A stretch of 13,144 nt of DNA. Source: JBFHRB01 sp041591915 (GTDB lineage Bacteria; Actinomycetota; Nitriliruptoria; Nitriliruptorales; Nitriliruptoraceae). The DNA is taken from contig JBFHRB010000077.1 of the NCBI GenBank assembly GCA_041591915.1, forward strand, positions 1 through 13,144. Direction: 5' to 3'. How positions within the stretch are numbered: the stretch's first letter is position 1; every line of letters starts with the position of its first letter. Both the position numbers and the translations under genes were made by a program. Shown here one piece after another: positions 1-7,394 of this stretch. The notes beneath the pieces are model-generated. The model searched no databases and was not told the origin of the DNA. It was given only the letters and a program-made list of their open reading frames with translations.

Positions 1-545
1 ACCGCCGTCTCCCAGCGGCTCGCGATCGCGGCGCCGTGTGGCCACGCCGCTGCCGGGGCGCCACCGCCCGCGGTCGCGAAGGCGAGGGTTGCGATCTGCG
101 CGTCCGGGCGCGGCATCGACGTGAAGCGCCAGCGGACGAGCAGGTCGTCGCCGTCGACCCGCAGGCGCAGCTCGGCGAGGTCGGCCGTGAAGTCGGGCCA
201 GGCCTCGCGGTCGAGCGGCAGCTCGTAGTCGCCGTTCGTCGCGCCACGCTCGGCTCCGAACGCCCCGTACGTGAGGTGGCGGTAGACGTCGTCGCGGTCG
301 TCGATCGGGAGCTCGCCACCTGTCACGGTCGCCGCGTAGTACTCCTCGTGGTGGATGCCGTCGACGTTGGCGCCCTTGTTCAGGTGGATGCCGTTGGAGT
401 AGACGAACTCGCCGGCGTCGTAGCGCCCGGACCGGAACTCCCACGGCGCCTCGCCGTCCCACGTCGGCCAGGCCTGGGCGGCCGCCGGCGTGGCGAGGAG
501 GCCGGCGACGATCGGTGTCGCGAGCCACAGGGGGGCGGATCTCAC
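1..545 (-). CDS. Secreted protein of unknown function, N-terminal part (C-terminus beyond left edge)
   Basis: An open frame of 181 codons runs off the left edge of the window. The GTG at 545 is chosen because it is followed at once by a signal peptide: short n-region with Arg2, hydrophobic core around residues 6-19, and an A-Q-A cleavage site near residue 25. A weak GGGA (551-554) lies 5 bases upstream. The mature start is rich in Trp, Tyr, Asp and Gly (for example the stretches WPTWDGEAPWEF and YSNGIHLNKGANVDG), with no membrane segment, which suggests an extracellular beta-sandwich-like domain. I could not assign a family. A DOMON or glucodextranase-C-type sandwich, possibly ahead of a hydrolase, is only a guess. 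The gene begins 29 bases after the MFS transporter stop on the same strand and is probably cotranscribed with it. That it is a real secreted protein is fairly sure; its function is not known. Confidence 0.75.
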   Translation of the reverse strand, partial: MRSAPLWLATPIVAGLLATPAAAQAWPTWDGEAPWEFRSGRYDAGEFVYSNGIHLNKGANVDGIHHEEYYAATVTGGELPIDDRDDVYRHLTYGAFGAERGATNGDYELPLDREAWPDFTADLAELRLRVDGDDLLVRWRFTSMPRPDAQIATLAFATAGGGAPAAAWPHGAAIASRWETA

Positions 546-574
546 GCGGTTCCCAACGCTGTCGGCCGGCGATG

Positions 575-1732
575 CTAGGAGGTCGGCTCGGCGTCCACCG
601 TCGCCAGCAGCACGACGATCCCCAGGACGTTCGCGCCGGCCGCGAGGCTGGCGTTGCCCCAGAGGCCGACCGAGCCGTAGACCGCGGGTCCGATGGCGGC
701 GGCGGCCGCGCGCCCGACGTTGAGGGCGACGTAGAGCTGCGCGATCGTGCGTGCGCGCAGCTGGGGGCGCAGCTCCGAGGCGAGGGGCAGCGAGCTGACG
801 ATGGTGAACTCGAAGCCGAGCAGTGCGAGTGCGAGGGCGCCCACGCCCAGCCCGAGCGAGTCGCCGACGAGGGGCCAGACGAGGAAGAGCACCGCGGACG
901 TGGCCATCCCGACCAGGACCGCGCGGCGCTTGCCGATCCGGTCGACGAAGGCGACGACGCCCAACTCGCCGACGAGCTCGGCGACCGCGAGCGCCGTGGC
1001 CGTCGCGCCGAGGGCGAGCAGCGACAGGCCGAACGCGTCCTCCAACCAGACACCGAAGACGATCGTCGCGACCTCCGCCCCGAACGAGAACAGGGCGGCG
1101 ACCACCATCACTCCGGTCGTGCGCCGCTCGAAGCGCGCCCCGGCCGCACGGGGTTGCTCGAGCCGGGCGGTGGGAGCGAGCAGCCGCGGCAGCAGCGCGA
1201 GGGCGACGACGCCCAGCGCACCGAACACGACGAAGGGCAGCTGCCAGTCCCCGCGTGCGATCAGCCAGCCCGAGAGCGGGGCGCCGACGAGGAAGCCGCC
1301 TGCCCAGGTCAGCTCGGTCACGGCCGTCACCCGCGCGCGCCGGGTGTAGGGCGTGTGGTCGCTGAGGTAGGCCTGCGACCCGGTGTCGTACGTCGGCTTC
1401 GCGACGCCGAGGACCACGAAGGCGGCCAGCGCGAGGCCGAACCCGCGCGCGCCCACGGCGAGCGCGGCCCCCGCCAGGTACAGCGCGAGGCCGAGACCCA
1501 CCGCTCGCCGGGTCCCGCCGGCCGCCGCGGCCCGCACCCAGACCGGCACCGACAGCCCGGCGAGCGAGCGCGCGGACACGAGCAGCCCGGCCTGCTCCAG
1601 CGGGATGCCCAGGCCACGGGCGATGGCCGGCAGGAACGGGTAGACGAACCGGTGCGCCGAGTTCAGGACGAGGCGCGTGGCGGTCAGGTAGGCGAGCGCG
1701 GGTCCGAGCCGCGTCGTCGAGCCGGAGGTCAC
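575..1732 (-). CDS. Major facilitator superfamily transporter, 385 aa
   Basis: This is a 385-residue integral membrane protein with about 12 hydrophobic segments in two halves, separated by a charged loop around residues 183-206. That is the usual size and layout of MFS drug/metabolite antiporters and uptake permeases. A motif-A-like loop, DRIGKRR, lies at about residues 264-270 in the second half; the first-half equivalent near 67-77 is degenerate. A G-rich segment near 145-156 resembles motif C. The start is GTG at 1732, whose GTGA overlaps the stop codon of the upstream histidine kinase. There is no ribosome-binding site, which fits translational coupling. The frame stays open far upstream, but that extension lies antiparallel-free inside the kinase gene and is Arg/Pro-rich noise. 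Substrate is unknown. Coupling to a sensor kinase suggests export or import of the sensed compound (inference). Confidence 0.88.
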   Translation of the reverse strand: MTSGSTTRLGPALAYLTATRLVLNSAHRFVYPFLPAIARGLGIPLEQAGLLVSARSLAGLSVPVWVRAAAAGGTRRAVGLGLALYLAGAALAVGARGFGLALAAFVVLGVAKPTYDTGSQAYLSDHTPYTRRARVTAVTELTWAGGFLVGAPLSGWLIARGDWQLPFVVFGALGVVALALLPRLLAPTARLEQPRAAGARFERRTTGVMVVAALFSFGAEVATIVFGVWLEDAFGLSLLALGATATALAVAELVGELGVVAFVDRIGKRRAVLVGMATSAVLFLVWPLVGDSLGLGVGALALALLGFEFTIVSSLPLASELRPQLRARTIAQLYVALNVGRAAAAAIGPAVYGSVGLWGNASLAAGANVLGIVVLLATVDAEPTS

Positions 1733-3492
1733 GGGGTGGCGACGGCCTGTGGTCGGCGGAAGGTCACCACGAAGCATGCACCATCGCGGTCCTCGTAGCG
1801 GATGTCCCCCCCGTTGACGTGGGCGAGGCCCCGCACGATCGCGAGCCCGAGGCCCGTGCCCGTCGCCTCGCGCTGCACGCCGGTGCTCGCCTGGGTGAAC
1901 TTCTCGAACAGCTCCGACTGGAAGGCCGAGGGGACCCCGGGCCCGTGGTCGCGCACGATGAGCTCGACGGTGTCGCGATCCACGTCGTGGGCCGCGACCT
2001 CGATCGGCGGCTCGCCGTACTTGCTGGCGTTCTCGACCAGGTTGATCACGATCCGGCGGACGTGGTCGGGGTCGGCGAACACGTACAGGTCGGGATCGAC
2101 GTCGACGGTGACGTGCGGCGCGTGGATCGCGAGGTCCTCCCGCACGAGCGCATCCAGCTCGTCGCGGAGGCGGACGGTGGACGGCACGCCCGTGCTCTTG
2201 CCCGACTCGATCCGGCTCACGTCGAGGAGGTCGGCCACGAGGCGGTGGAGTCGGCGCGCATGCCGCTCCACGGCGTCGAGGAACGAGTCGCGCTGGACCT
2301 CGCCGAGCACGTCCCCGTGTCGCCGGAGGGTCTCGGTGAAGCCGAGGATGGAGGTCAGCGGCGTCCGCAGCTCGTGCGAGGCCATCGAGACGAACTCGTC
2401 CTTCGATGCGCTGAGTACGCGCAGCTGCTCGTTGCTCCGTGCGAGGTCCTCGTTGGACGAGCGGAGCTGCTCGTTGGCGAGGCCGAGGGCCACGAGCGCC
2501 TCGCGACGATCGAGGGTGGAGCCGAGCACCTCGCCGAGGACGCGCAGGACGTTGACCTCCTCGTGGCGCCAGTCGCGTGCCGTCTGGGTGTTGATGAGCG
2601 CGAGCGCTCCGAACATCGTCGAGCCCCGGAAGACCGGGACGACCACGGCGGCGGCGATGCCGAGCGCCTGCAGCGCGGCGCGCTCCTCGGTGTCCACGAT
2701 CTCCTCGGGCGCGGCGATCACGACGGCCTGCGTCGTCGACAGGTCGCGGAACCACGACGCGACGTGGATCCCGGCTGCGTCGAGGTCGCCGCCGAATCCG
2801 GCGAGGCCGGCACGCGCCCATTCGTGGCGCGTCGACAGGACGTCGCCGTCCGGGGGGCGCGTCATGAGCACGCAGCGGTCGAGTCCGAGCGTGTCACCCA
2901 GCTGCCCCAGTGTGGCCAGGATGGCGCGGTCGAGCTCGGACGGCTGGGCGCCGATGAGGTTGCGTGCGGCGCGGAGCAGGAACTGCTCGAGCACGGCGTG
3001 CTGTGCGATCGCGTCGGCCAGCCGCTTGTTCTGCGTCGCCTGCTGCTCGGCAGCCTGGCGGAGCTCGCGCTCCCCGGCCACGAGCTGGGCGGCGCGCAGG
3101 GCCAGCGTCAGCGATCGCCCCATGGCCGCGAGCAGGCCGGCCTCCACGGTCGACAGTGGCTCCTCGGCGCGCGCCACGAGCAGCCAGCCGTCCGGGTCCT
3201 GCAGTGAGACGACCGTCGCCGGCACCTCGCCCAGGCCGGGCACGGTCACGACGGGAGTGTCGCTGCGGCAGGCCGCGACCACCTGGTCCTGGTCGTGGTC
3301 GCCGGCCGGGAACCCGATCGTTCGCACGACCCGGCCGTCGAAGACCAGCGCGGCGACCTCGGCGTCGAACGATTCCGCCGCGCTACCGACGGCCGTGCGG
3401 ACGACGTCGTCGACGGTCGTCACGCCCGAGAGCTGCACGAGGAACTCCGCGAGCTCCGTCGCGGGCCAGATGTCTGGTCGCGGGGCGGTCAC
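1729..3492 (-). CDS. Cytoplasmic sensor histidine kinase, GAF-GAF-HisKA-HATPase, 587 aa
   Basis: This is the sensor kinase of a two-component system; it autophosphorylates on His and passes the phosphate to a response regulator not found in this window. Domains in order: a divergent GAF-like region at about 13-135; a coiled coil at about 138-165; a clearer GAF domain at about 170-330, ending VVPVFRGSTMFGALALIN; a second coiled coil at about 333-364; HisKA with SHELRTPLT and phospho-acceptor His373; and HATPase_c with N-box Asn488, G1 box DHGPGV at 515-520 and G2 box GTGLGLAIV at 545-553. No membrane segment or signal peptide is visible, so it should be soluble. The GTG start at 3492 overlaps the FIST gene stop by 4 bases (GTGA) and lacks a ribosome-binding site, implying coupled translation. 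It ends in another GTGA overlap with the MFS gene. Catalytic boxes are intact. The FIST protein is the likely partner that supplies a ligand signal (inference). Confidence 0.93.
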   Translation of the reverse strand: MTAPRPDIWPATELAEFLVQLSGVTTVDDVVRTAVGSAAESFDAEVAALVFDGRVVRTIGFPAGDHDQDQVVAACRSDTPVVTVPGLGEVPATVVSLQDPDGWLLVARAEEPLSTVEAGLLAAMGRSLTLALRAAQLVAGERELRQAAEQQATQNKRLADAIAQHAVLEQFLLRAARNLIGAQPSELDRAILATLGQLGDTLGLDRCVLMTRPPDGDVLSTRHEWARAGLAGFGGDLDAAGIHVASWFRDLSTTQAVVIAAPEEIVDTEERAALQALGIAAAVVVPVFRGSTMFGALALINTQTARDWRHEEVNVLRVLGEVLGSTLDRREALVALGLANEQLRSSNEDLARSNEQLRVLSASKDEFVSMASHELRTPLTSILGFTETLRRHGDVLGEVQRDSFLDAVERHARRLHRLVADLLDVSRIESGKSTGVPSTVRLRDELDALVREDLAIHAPHVTVDVDPDLYVFADPDHVRRIVINLVENASKYGEPPIEVAAHDVDRDTVELIVRDHGPGVPSAFQSELFEKFTQASTGVQREATGTGLGLAIVRGLAHVNGGDIRYEDRDGACFVVTFRRPQAVATP

Positions 3493-4649
3493 GAGACGGC
3501 GAGGACGACCAGCGTCTGGTTGTGGAAGCCGCGGGATCCGTGGGTCCGCGCGATCTCCCCGTACGTGTAGAAGCCGGCGACCGGTGCACCGCCGGCATGC
3601 GTCGCGATGCGCTCCACCTCGTTCGCGACGCTCGGGCCCAGGACCTCGCGGCGGGCGATGCAGTCGAAGGCCAGGAAGCCGATCGGCGCGGCACCGTCCA
3701 GCTGGGCCAGGGCGTCGGCGCAGGCATCGTCGGTCGCGTGGAGGACGGACTCGTCGTCGCCGTCCATGATCCAGGTGAGCCCTCCCTGGGGCACGTTCGC
3801 GATGCACGTCAGCGAACGCTGCTCGAGGTCGGCGCCGGACACGAACCGGATCTCCTCCCGGTTGCGTCGCACGACGCCGAGCGGGTGCGTCAAGGCGAAC
3901 CGCGCGATGGACGCGTCGTCGACAGCGACCGACGGGTCCGCGCCCAGGCGCTCCAGGTAGACGTCGAGGGCTGGGCGGTCATCGAGCCGCAGGACGACGT
4001 TGCCGCGGCTCGACGTCACGAGCATGGGGTCGCCGACGGGGCGCCACCCGTGGCGGACGCCCACACCCAGGGGTGCATCGCTCGCGAGCGCCGCCGTCAC
4101 GACGGCGTTGTTGAGGATGCGGTCGTTGTGGATCTGGGTCGTGCGGACCATCTTCAGGTCGTCACCGGCGCAGCCGCCGACCAGTGGCACCGCGGAGCCC
4201 AGCTGTTCGTACAGGCCGCGGACGACCTCCTCCTGGTCACCCGCGAGGCCGTCGCTCAGCACGATCACCGCCCGGTGCTCACGCTCGCCGACGAGCCTGG
4301 CCAGCGACGCTGCGGCGTCGACCCCTGCCTGACGGGTGTCCTCGTCGGCGCGCTCGCCGCAGGCGGTCGCGACGTCGAACCCTGGCCCTCCGAACACGGT
4401 GAGGACGGCGCCGCTCGTGCCGGGTCCGGCGGCGGCGATCTCGCCGGCGGTGGAGCATCCGACGAGCTCGACGTCCGGCAGCACGCTGCGGATCCCGTCG
4501 CGGATCGCCGCGGCGTCGTAGTCGTCGGAGAAGAACGTGACGGCGAGCTTGGGTGAGGGCCCCGACAGCGCTCCCTGCGCGATCTCGCGCCCCGCATCGT
4601 GCGGGTCCGTCGCCTGTGACGCACCGACCCCGACCCAGCGCTCACGCAC
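3489..4649 (-). CDS. FIST N/FIST C domain sensory protein, 386 aa
   Basis: FIST proteins are proposed intracellular small-ligand sensors (amino-acid-like ligands have been suggested) found beside signalling proteins. This one has a FIST_N domain at about 35-225 with the hallmarks GCSTAGEI (64-71) and GGCAGDD (158-164). The FIST_C domain spans about 226-370 and has GFYTYGEIAR (359-368) followed by FHNQT (375-379). The length of 386 residues is typical for a stand-alone FIST protein. The start is GTG at 4649, set by a strong AGGAGG (4658-4663) at 8-base spacing; the frame remains open upstream but has no comparable start. There is no signal peptide or membrane segment. It is translationally coupled to the downstream histidine kinase (GTGA overlap at 3489-3492), so the pair probably acts as ligand receptor plus kinase (inference). 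It lies 65 bases after the SURF1 gene. Confidence 0.93.
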   Translation of the reverse strand: MRERWVGVGASQATDPHDAGREIAQGALSGPSPKLAVTFFSDDYDAAAIRDGIRSVLPDVELVGCSTAGEIAAAGPGTSGAVLTVFGGPGFDVATACGERADEDTRQAGVDAAASLARLVGEREHRAVIVLSDGLAGDQEEVVRGLYEQLGSAVPLVGGCAGDDLKMVRTTQIHNDRILNNAVVTAALASDAPLGVGVRHGWRPVGDPMLVTSSRGNVVLRLDDRPALDVYLERLGADPSVAVDDASIARFALTHPLGVVRRNREEIRFVSGADLEQRSLTCIANVPQGGLTWIMDGDDESVLHATDDACADALAQLDGAAPIGFLAFDCIARREVLGPSVANEVERIATHAGGAPVAGFYTYGEIARTHGSRGFHNQTLVVLAVS

Positions 4650-4657
4650 GCGTACCG

Positions 4658-4663
4658 CCTCCT
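4658..4663 (-). promoter_or_regulatory. Shine-Dalgarno site for the FIST gene
   Basis: The minus strand reads AGGAGG, a full match to the anti-Shine-Dalgarno sequence, 8 bases before the GTG at 4649. It decides this start among the possible GTG codons nearby; another GTG at 4645 is out of frame. It is the strongest ribosome-binding site on the minus strand here. The two genes downstream (kinase and MFS) have none, so their translation probably depends on ribosomes loaded here. Confidence 0.8.
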
Positions 4664-4714
4664 GGCGTCCGACGATGTCCCTGTCGGCCCGTTCTGGGTC
4701 AGTTGTACGGGTCG

Positions 4715-5473
4715 TCAGGCGTTCGTGCCAGAGGGAAGGGGCGGCACCTCGAGCGGTTCGCGCAGGCGCTTGCGCAGGTAGACGACGTAGGTGACGACCC
4801 CGACGGCCCCGATCGAGAACCACTGGATCGCGTAGTACAGGTGCGGGCCCTCGTCGAGCTCGGGCGCGCCCGCTCGGACGGGGAGCGGTGAGGAGCCCGC
4901 GGGGTTCGAGGCCTCGACCGTCAGCCACGCCGGCTGCAGCTCGTACGGGAACTGGGCGGCCAGCCGCTCGAGGTCGACGCGGAACACCTGCTCGAGGTCG
5001 CCCTGCTCGGGGTCCTTCGCGCCGAAGCGGGGCTGCGGCTGCGTCGCCCGCACGAAGCCGGTGACCTCGACCTCCCCCTCGGGTGGCGGCGCGGCGTCGA
5101 TCGGCGGATCGGACTCCTCGAACGGCACCCAGCCGCGGTTGGTGAGCATCGCGCTGCCGTCGGCGAGGACGAGGGGTGTCAGCACGTGCCACCCGAGCTG
5201 GCCCTCGTGCGCGCGGTTGCGCAGCAGCACCTCGCGGTCCGGGTCGTAGGTGCCCACGACGCGGATCCGCCGGTACTCGAGGTCGTCCGGGTCGGCGGGG
5301 ATGGCGTCGAGCGTGACCGGCTCGCGCGCGAGGTTCGTCTCCTGCGTGGCGATGCGGTCGCGCGCCTCGCCCAGCCGTCGCAGCTGCCACTGGCCGAGCA
5401 GCGTCGTGACGACGACCATGCCCAGCACGAGGACGTGCAGGACCAGCAGACCGGGGGACAGGAGGCGTCGCAT
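4715..5473 (-). CDS. SURF1-family cytochrome c oxidase assembly protein, 252 aa
   Basis: SURF1/Shy1 proteins assist assembly of cytochrome c oxidase (heme a handling) in the membrane. The protein has the family layout: an N-terminal membrane helix at about 6-27 followed by the conserved G-x-W-Q-x-x-R segment GQWQLRRL (27-34); a periplasmic-side domain with YRRIRVVGTYD (68-78), LLRNR (83-87) and GWHVLTPLVL (94-103), then LTNRGWVP (110-117); and a second helix at about 216-233 preceded by HLYYAIQWF (211-219), with a short basic tail. The ATG at 5473 gives the expected N-terminal helix directly; the longer open frame upstream lies within glpD. It starts 17 bases after the glpD stop, with no clear ribosome-binding site, so it is likely cotranscribed. 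Being next to glpD rather than cox genes is notable; no oxidase subunit or heme synthesis gene is in view. Confidence 0.92.
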   Translation of the reverse strand: MRRLLSPGLLVLHVLVLGMVVVTTLLGQWQLRRLGEARDRIATQETNLAREPVTLDAIPADPDDLEYRRIRVVGTYDPDREVLLRNRAHEGQLGWHVLTPLVLADGSAMLTNRGWVPFEESDPPIDAAPPPEGEVEVTGFVRATQPQPRFGAKDPEQGDLEQVFRVDLERLAAQFPYELQPAWLTVEASNPAGSSPLPVRAGAPELDEGPHLYYAIQWFSIGAVGVVTYVVYLRKRLREPLEVPPLPSGTNA

Positions 5474-5490
5474 CGGGGCGGAGGGTACGC

Positions 5491-7191
5491 CTAGCCCCGG
5501 CCACCCATCCGCACGTCCGGAGCGCCCATGCGGGCGGCGTCGGCCGTGTGGTCGTCGAGCATCTTCTGCGACTCGATCTCGGCATCGACGCGGGCGTGGT
5601 AGTGCGAGACCTCCCGCTCGATCGTGTCCTCGTCCCAACCGTGGACCTCGGCCATCAGGCGTGCCACGGGCTCGGCCGCAGCCTTGCCCCGGTCCCACGT
5701 CTCGATCGAGATGCGCGTGCGGCGGGTCAGGACGTCGTCGAGGTGGAGCGCACCCTCGTGCGACGCCGCGTACCGGGCCTCGGCGAGGAGGTAGTCGTCA
5801 GCGCCCGGGATCGGCTTGCCCAGCTCCGGACGCTCGTCGATCAGCGCGACGAGCTCGCTGATGCGCGAGCCGTAGCGGTTCAGCAGGTGCTCGACCCTGA
5901 CGAAGTGCAGGCCCGTGTCGGTCGTCAGCTGCCGACGCTGGTTCCACAGCGCGTGGTAGCCCTCGGCGCCGACGAGCGGCGTCTTCTCCGTCACCGACCG
6001 CGGGACGCGCTTGTCGATGCCGCGTGCCGCGGCGTCGATCGCGTCCTTGGCCATGACGCGGTACGTCGTGTACTTGCCGCCGGCGATGGTGATGAGGCCC
6101 GCGACGGTCTGCGCGACCGCGTGCTCGCGCGACAGCTGCGAGGTGGTCTCGTCCTCGCCGTAGAGCAGCGGGCGAAGGCCGGCGAACACGCCCTCGACGT
6201 CGGCGTGGGTCAGGGGTGTGCGCAGCACGCCGTTGACGTGGTCGAGGAGGTAGTCGATGTCGGTCCGGCTGGCGGCCGGGTGGGAGAGGTCGAGCTCCCA
6301 GTCGGTGTCGGTCGTGCCGATCAGCCAGTGGCGACCCCACGGGATGACGAACAGCACCGACTTCTCGGTGCGCAGGATCAGCCCCGACTCGGAGTGGATC
6401 CGGTCCTTCGGCACGACGAGGTGGATGCCCTTGGACGGCCGCACGCGGATCCGCCCGCGCCCCGCCATCTCCTGGACCTGGTTCGCCCACACGCCCGTGG
6501 CGTTGATGACCTGCGAGGCGCGGACGTCGATCTCCTCGCCGCTCTCGAGGTCGCGGACGGTCGCGCCGATCACGCGCTCGCCCTCGCGCAGGAGCCCCAC
6601 CACGCGTGCGCTCGTGGCCAGGGCCGCGCCGTAGTGGGCGGCGGTGCGCGCGATGCTCATCGTGTGCCGGGCGTCGTCGACCTGCGCGTCGTAGTACTGC
6701 ACGGCCCCGACGAGGGAGTCGGACCGCAGCGCCGGTGACACCTGCAGGGCCTTGCGCTTCGACAGGTGGCGGTGGCGGGGGAGGTGGCCCGCGCCGCCCA
6801 TCGTGTCGTAGAGGACGAGGCCCGAGCCGACGTAGAACCGCTCCCAGCCGTGGTGCTGCAGCGGGTACAGGAACGGCACGGGCTTCACGAGGTGGGGTGC
6901 GAGCCGGTGGAGGAGCAGGCCGCGCTCCTCGAGGGCCTCGCGGACGAGCGAGAAGTTGAACTGCTCGAGGTAGCGGAGCCCACCGTGGATCAGCTTCGAC
7001 GATCGCGATGACGTTCCGGCCGCGTAGTCGCGCCGTTCGACCAGTGCCACCGACAGGCCCCGGCTGGCGGCGTCGAGGGCGCAGCCGGCGCCGGTGACGC
7101 CGCCGCCGACGACCAGCACGTCGAACTGCTCGTCGCGCATGCGCCGCAGCGACGTCGCGCGGTGGTCGGGTCCGAGCTGGTCGGGATGCAC
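5491..7191 (-). CDS. glpD: Aerobic glycerol-3-phosphate dehydrogenase, 566 aa
   Basis: This FAD flavoprotein oxidises sn-glycerol 3-phosphate to dihydroxyacetone phosphate and passes electrons to the quinone pool at the membrane. The N-terminal DAO fold has the dinucleotide-binding loop VVGGGVTGAG (27-36) and the GlpD signature GTSSRSSKLIHGGLRYLE (59-76). Further conserved blocks are RPSKGIHLVVP (251-261), GTTDTDW (292-298) and GGKYTTYR (371-378). A helical DAO_C domain follows at about 400-525. Length and motifs match full, active enzymes. The start is GTG at 7191, supported by GGAG at 7200-7203 (8-base spacer). An in-frame ATG at 7140 (residue 18) begins closer to the FAD fold but has no ribosome-binding site. 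It is the first gene of the leftward cluster and diverges from the metzincin-CWB2 gene. No glycerol kinase, facilitator or glp repressor gene is in the window. Confidence 0.96.
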   Translation of the reverse strand: MHPDQLGPDHRATSLRRMRDEQFDVLVVGGGVTGAGCALDAASRGLSVALVERRDYAAGTSSRSSKLIHGGLRYLEQFNFSLVREALEERGLLLHRLAPHLVKPVPFLYPLQHHGWERFYVGSGLVLYDTMGGAGHLPRHRHLSKRKALQVSPALRSDSLVGAVQYYDAQVDDARHTMSIARTAAHYGAALATSARVVGLLREGERVIGATVRDLESGEEIDVRASQVINATGVWANQVQEMAGRGRIRVRPSKGIHLVVPKDRIHSESGLILRTEKSVLFVIPWGRHWLIGTTDTDWELDLSHPAASRTDIDYLLDHVNGVLRTPLTHADVEGVFAGLRPLLYGEDETTSQLSREHAVAQTVAGLITIAGGKYTTYRVMAKDAIDAAARGIDKRVPRSVTEKTPLVGAEGYHALWNQRRQLTTDTGLHFVRVEHLLNRYGSRISELVALIDERPELGKPIPGADDYLLAEARYAASHEGALHLDDVLTRRTRISIETWDRGKAAAEPVARLMAEVHGWDEDTIEREVSHYHARVDAEIESQKMLDDHTADAARMGAPDVRMGGRG

Positions 7192-7199
7192 GGGTCGGG

Positions 7200-7203
7200 C
7201 TCC
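7200..7203 (-). promoter_or_regulatory. Shine-Dalgarno site favouring the GTG start of glpD
   Basis: The minus strand has GGAG 8 bases before the GTG at 7191. The alternative ATG at 7140 has no purine-rich element at a suitable distance, so the longer protein (17 extra residues) is preferred. It is a short match, so confidence is moderate. Confidence 0.5.
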
Positions 7204-7262
7204 GGGTGCGTCGGGAGAGGGTCGTCGGGTGCGCCGGCGAGCATAGGTCCGGCCTGTCGGCC

Positions 7263-7275
7263 GGGGCCGGGCCCC
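7263..7275. repeat. GC-rich hairpin in the glpD leader region
   Basis: GGGGC (7263-7267), CGG loop, GCCCC (7271-7275) form a 5-bp all-GC stem. A wider imperfect pairing is possible because TGTCGG (7255-7260) is matched by CCGACA (7274-7279), though the two pairings exclude each other at two bases. If the glpD transcript starts further right, near the palindrome, the hairpin would lie in its 5' leader about 70 bases before the start codon. No U-run follows, so it is not a standard terminator. In such GC-rich DNA it may be chance. Confidence 0.35.
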
Positions 7276-7316
7276 GACAAACGCATGAGGGGACTAGTCC
7301 CTATAGACCATTTGTC
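7276..7316. promoter_or_regulatory. Nested inverted repeats between divergent genes, candidate operator
   Basis: A perfect 12-base palindrome, GGGACTAGTCCC (7290-7301), lies inside a second inverted repeat GACAAA (7276-7281) / TTTGTC (7311-7316). The two symmetry centres (7295.5 and 7296) almost coincide. The segment is markedly AT-richer than its surroundings. On the minus strand, TTGACA (7313-7318 reversed) could be a -35 box for glpD, with TAGTCC 16 bases on as a poor -10 inside the palindrome. No good -10 was found for the plus-strand gene. The half sites GGGACT/AGTCCC match the core of the mycobacterial DosR box but lack its two central bases, so DosR-type control is only a suggestion. 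A dimeric or tetrameric regulator acting on both genes is plausible (inference). Confidence 0.5.
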
Positions 7317-7381
7317 AACCACTTGCGGCGGCACCCCTCCAGCGGGCCCGGCAGCCCTCCGAAACGGGGAAGGACGGACAC

Positions 7382-7387
7382 GAGGAG
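7382..7387 (+). promoter_or_regulatory. Shine-Dalgarno site selecting a TTG start
   Basis: GAGGAG lies 7 bases before TTG at 7395. It is the only well-placed ribosome-binding site for the metzincin-CWB2 gene, and the TTG start restores a signal peptide with Arg residues in its n-region. The first in-frame ATG (7428) would remove that positive region. Confidence 0.7.
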
Positions 7388-7394
7388 ACACGAC

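Noticed and set aside
1733..2821. Upstream extension of the MFS frame into the kinase gene
   Set aside because: The extension is Arg/Pro-rich and lies out of frame within the kinase. The GTG at 1732 gives a normal MFS N-terminus and a GTGA overlap.
1729..3492. Kinase as a DosS/DosT-type oxygen sensor, prompted by the two GAF domains and the DosR-like palindrome
   Set aside because: DosS-type kinases use a HisKA_3 dimerisation domain with LuxR-type partners. This kinase has the classical SHELRTPLT HisKA box, and no DosR-like regulator is in the window.
1802..3769. Long plus-strand open frame opposite the histidine kinase (655 codons)
   Set aside because: It is the antisense shadow of a well-supported kinase gene. 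Its product is Ser/Arg/Thr-rich low-complexity sequence with no domain, typical of GC-rich DNA.
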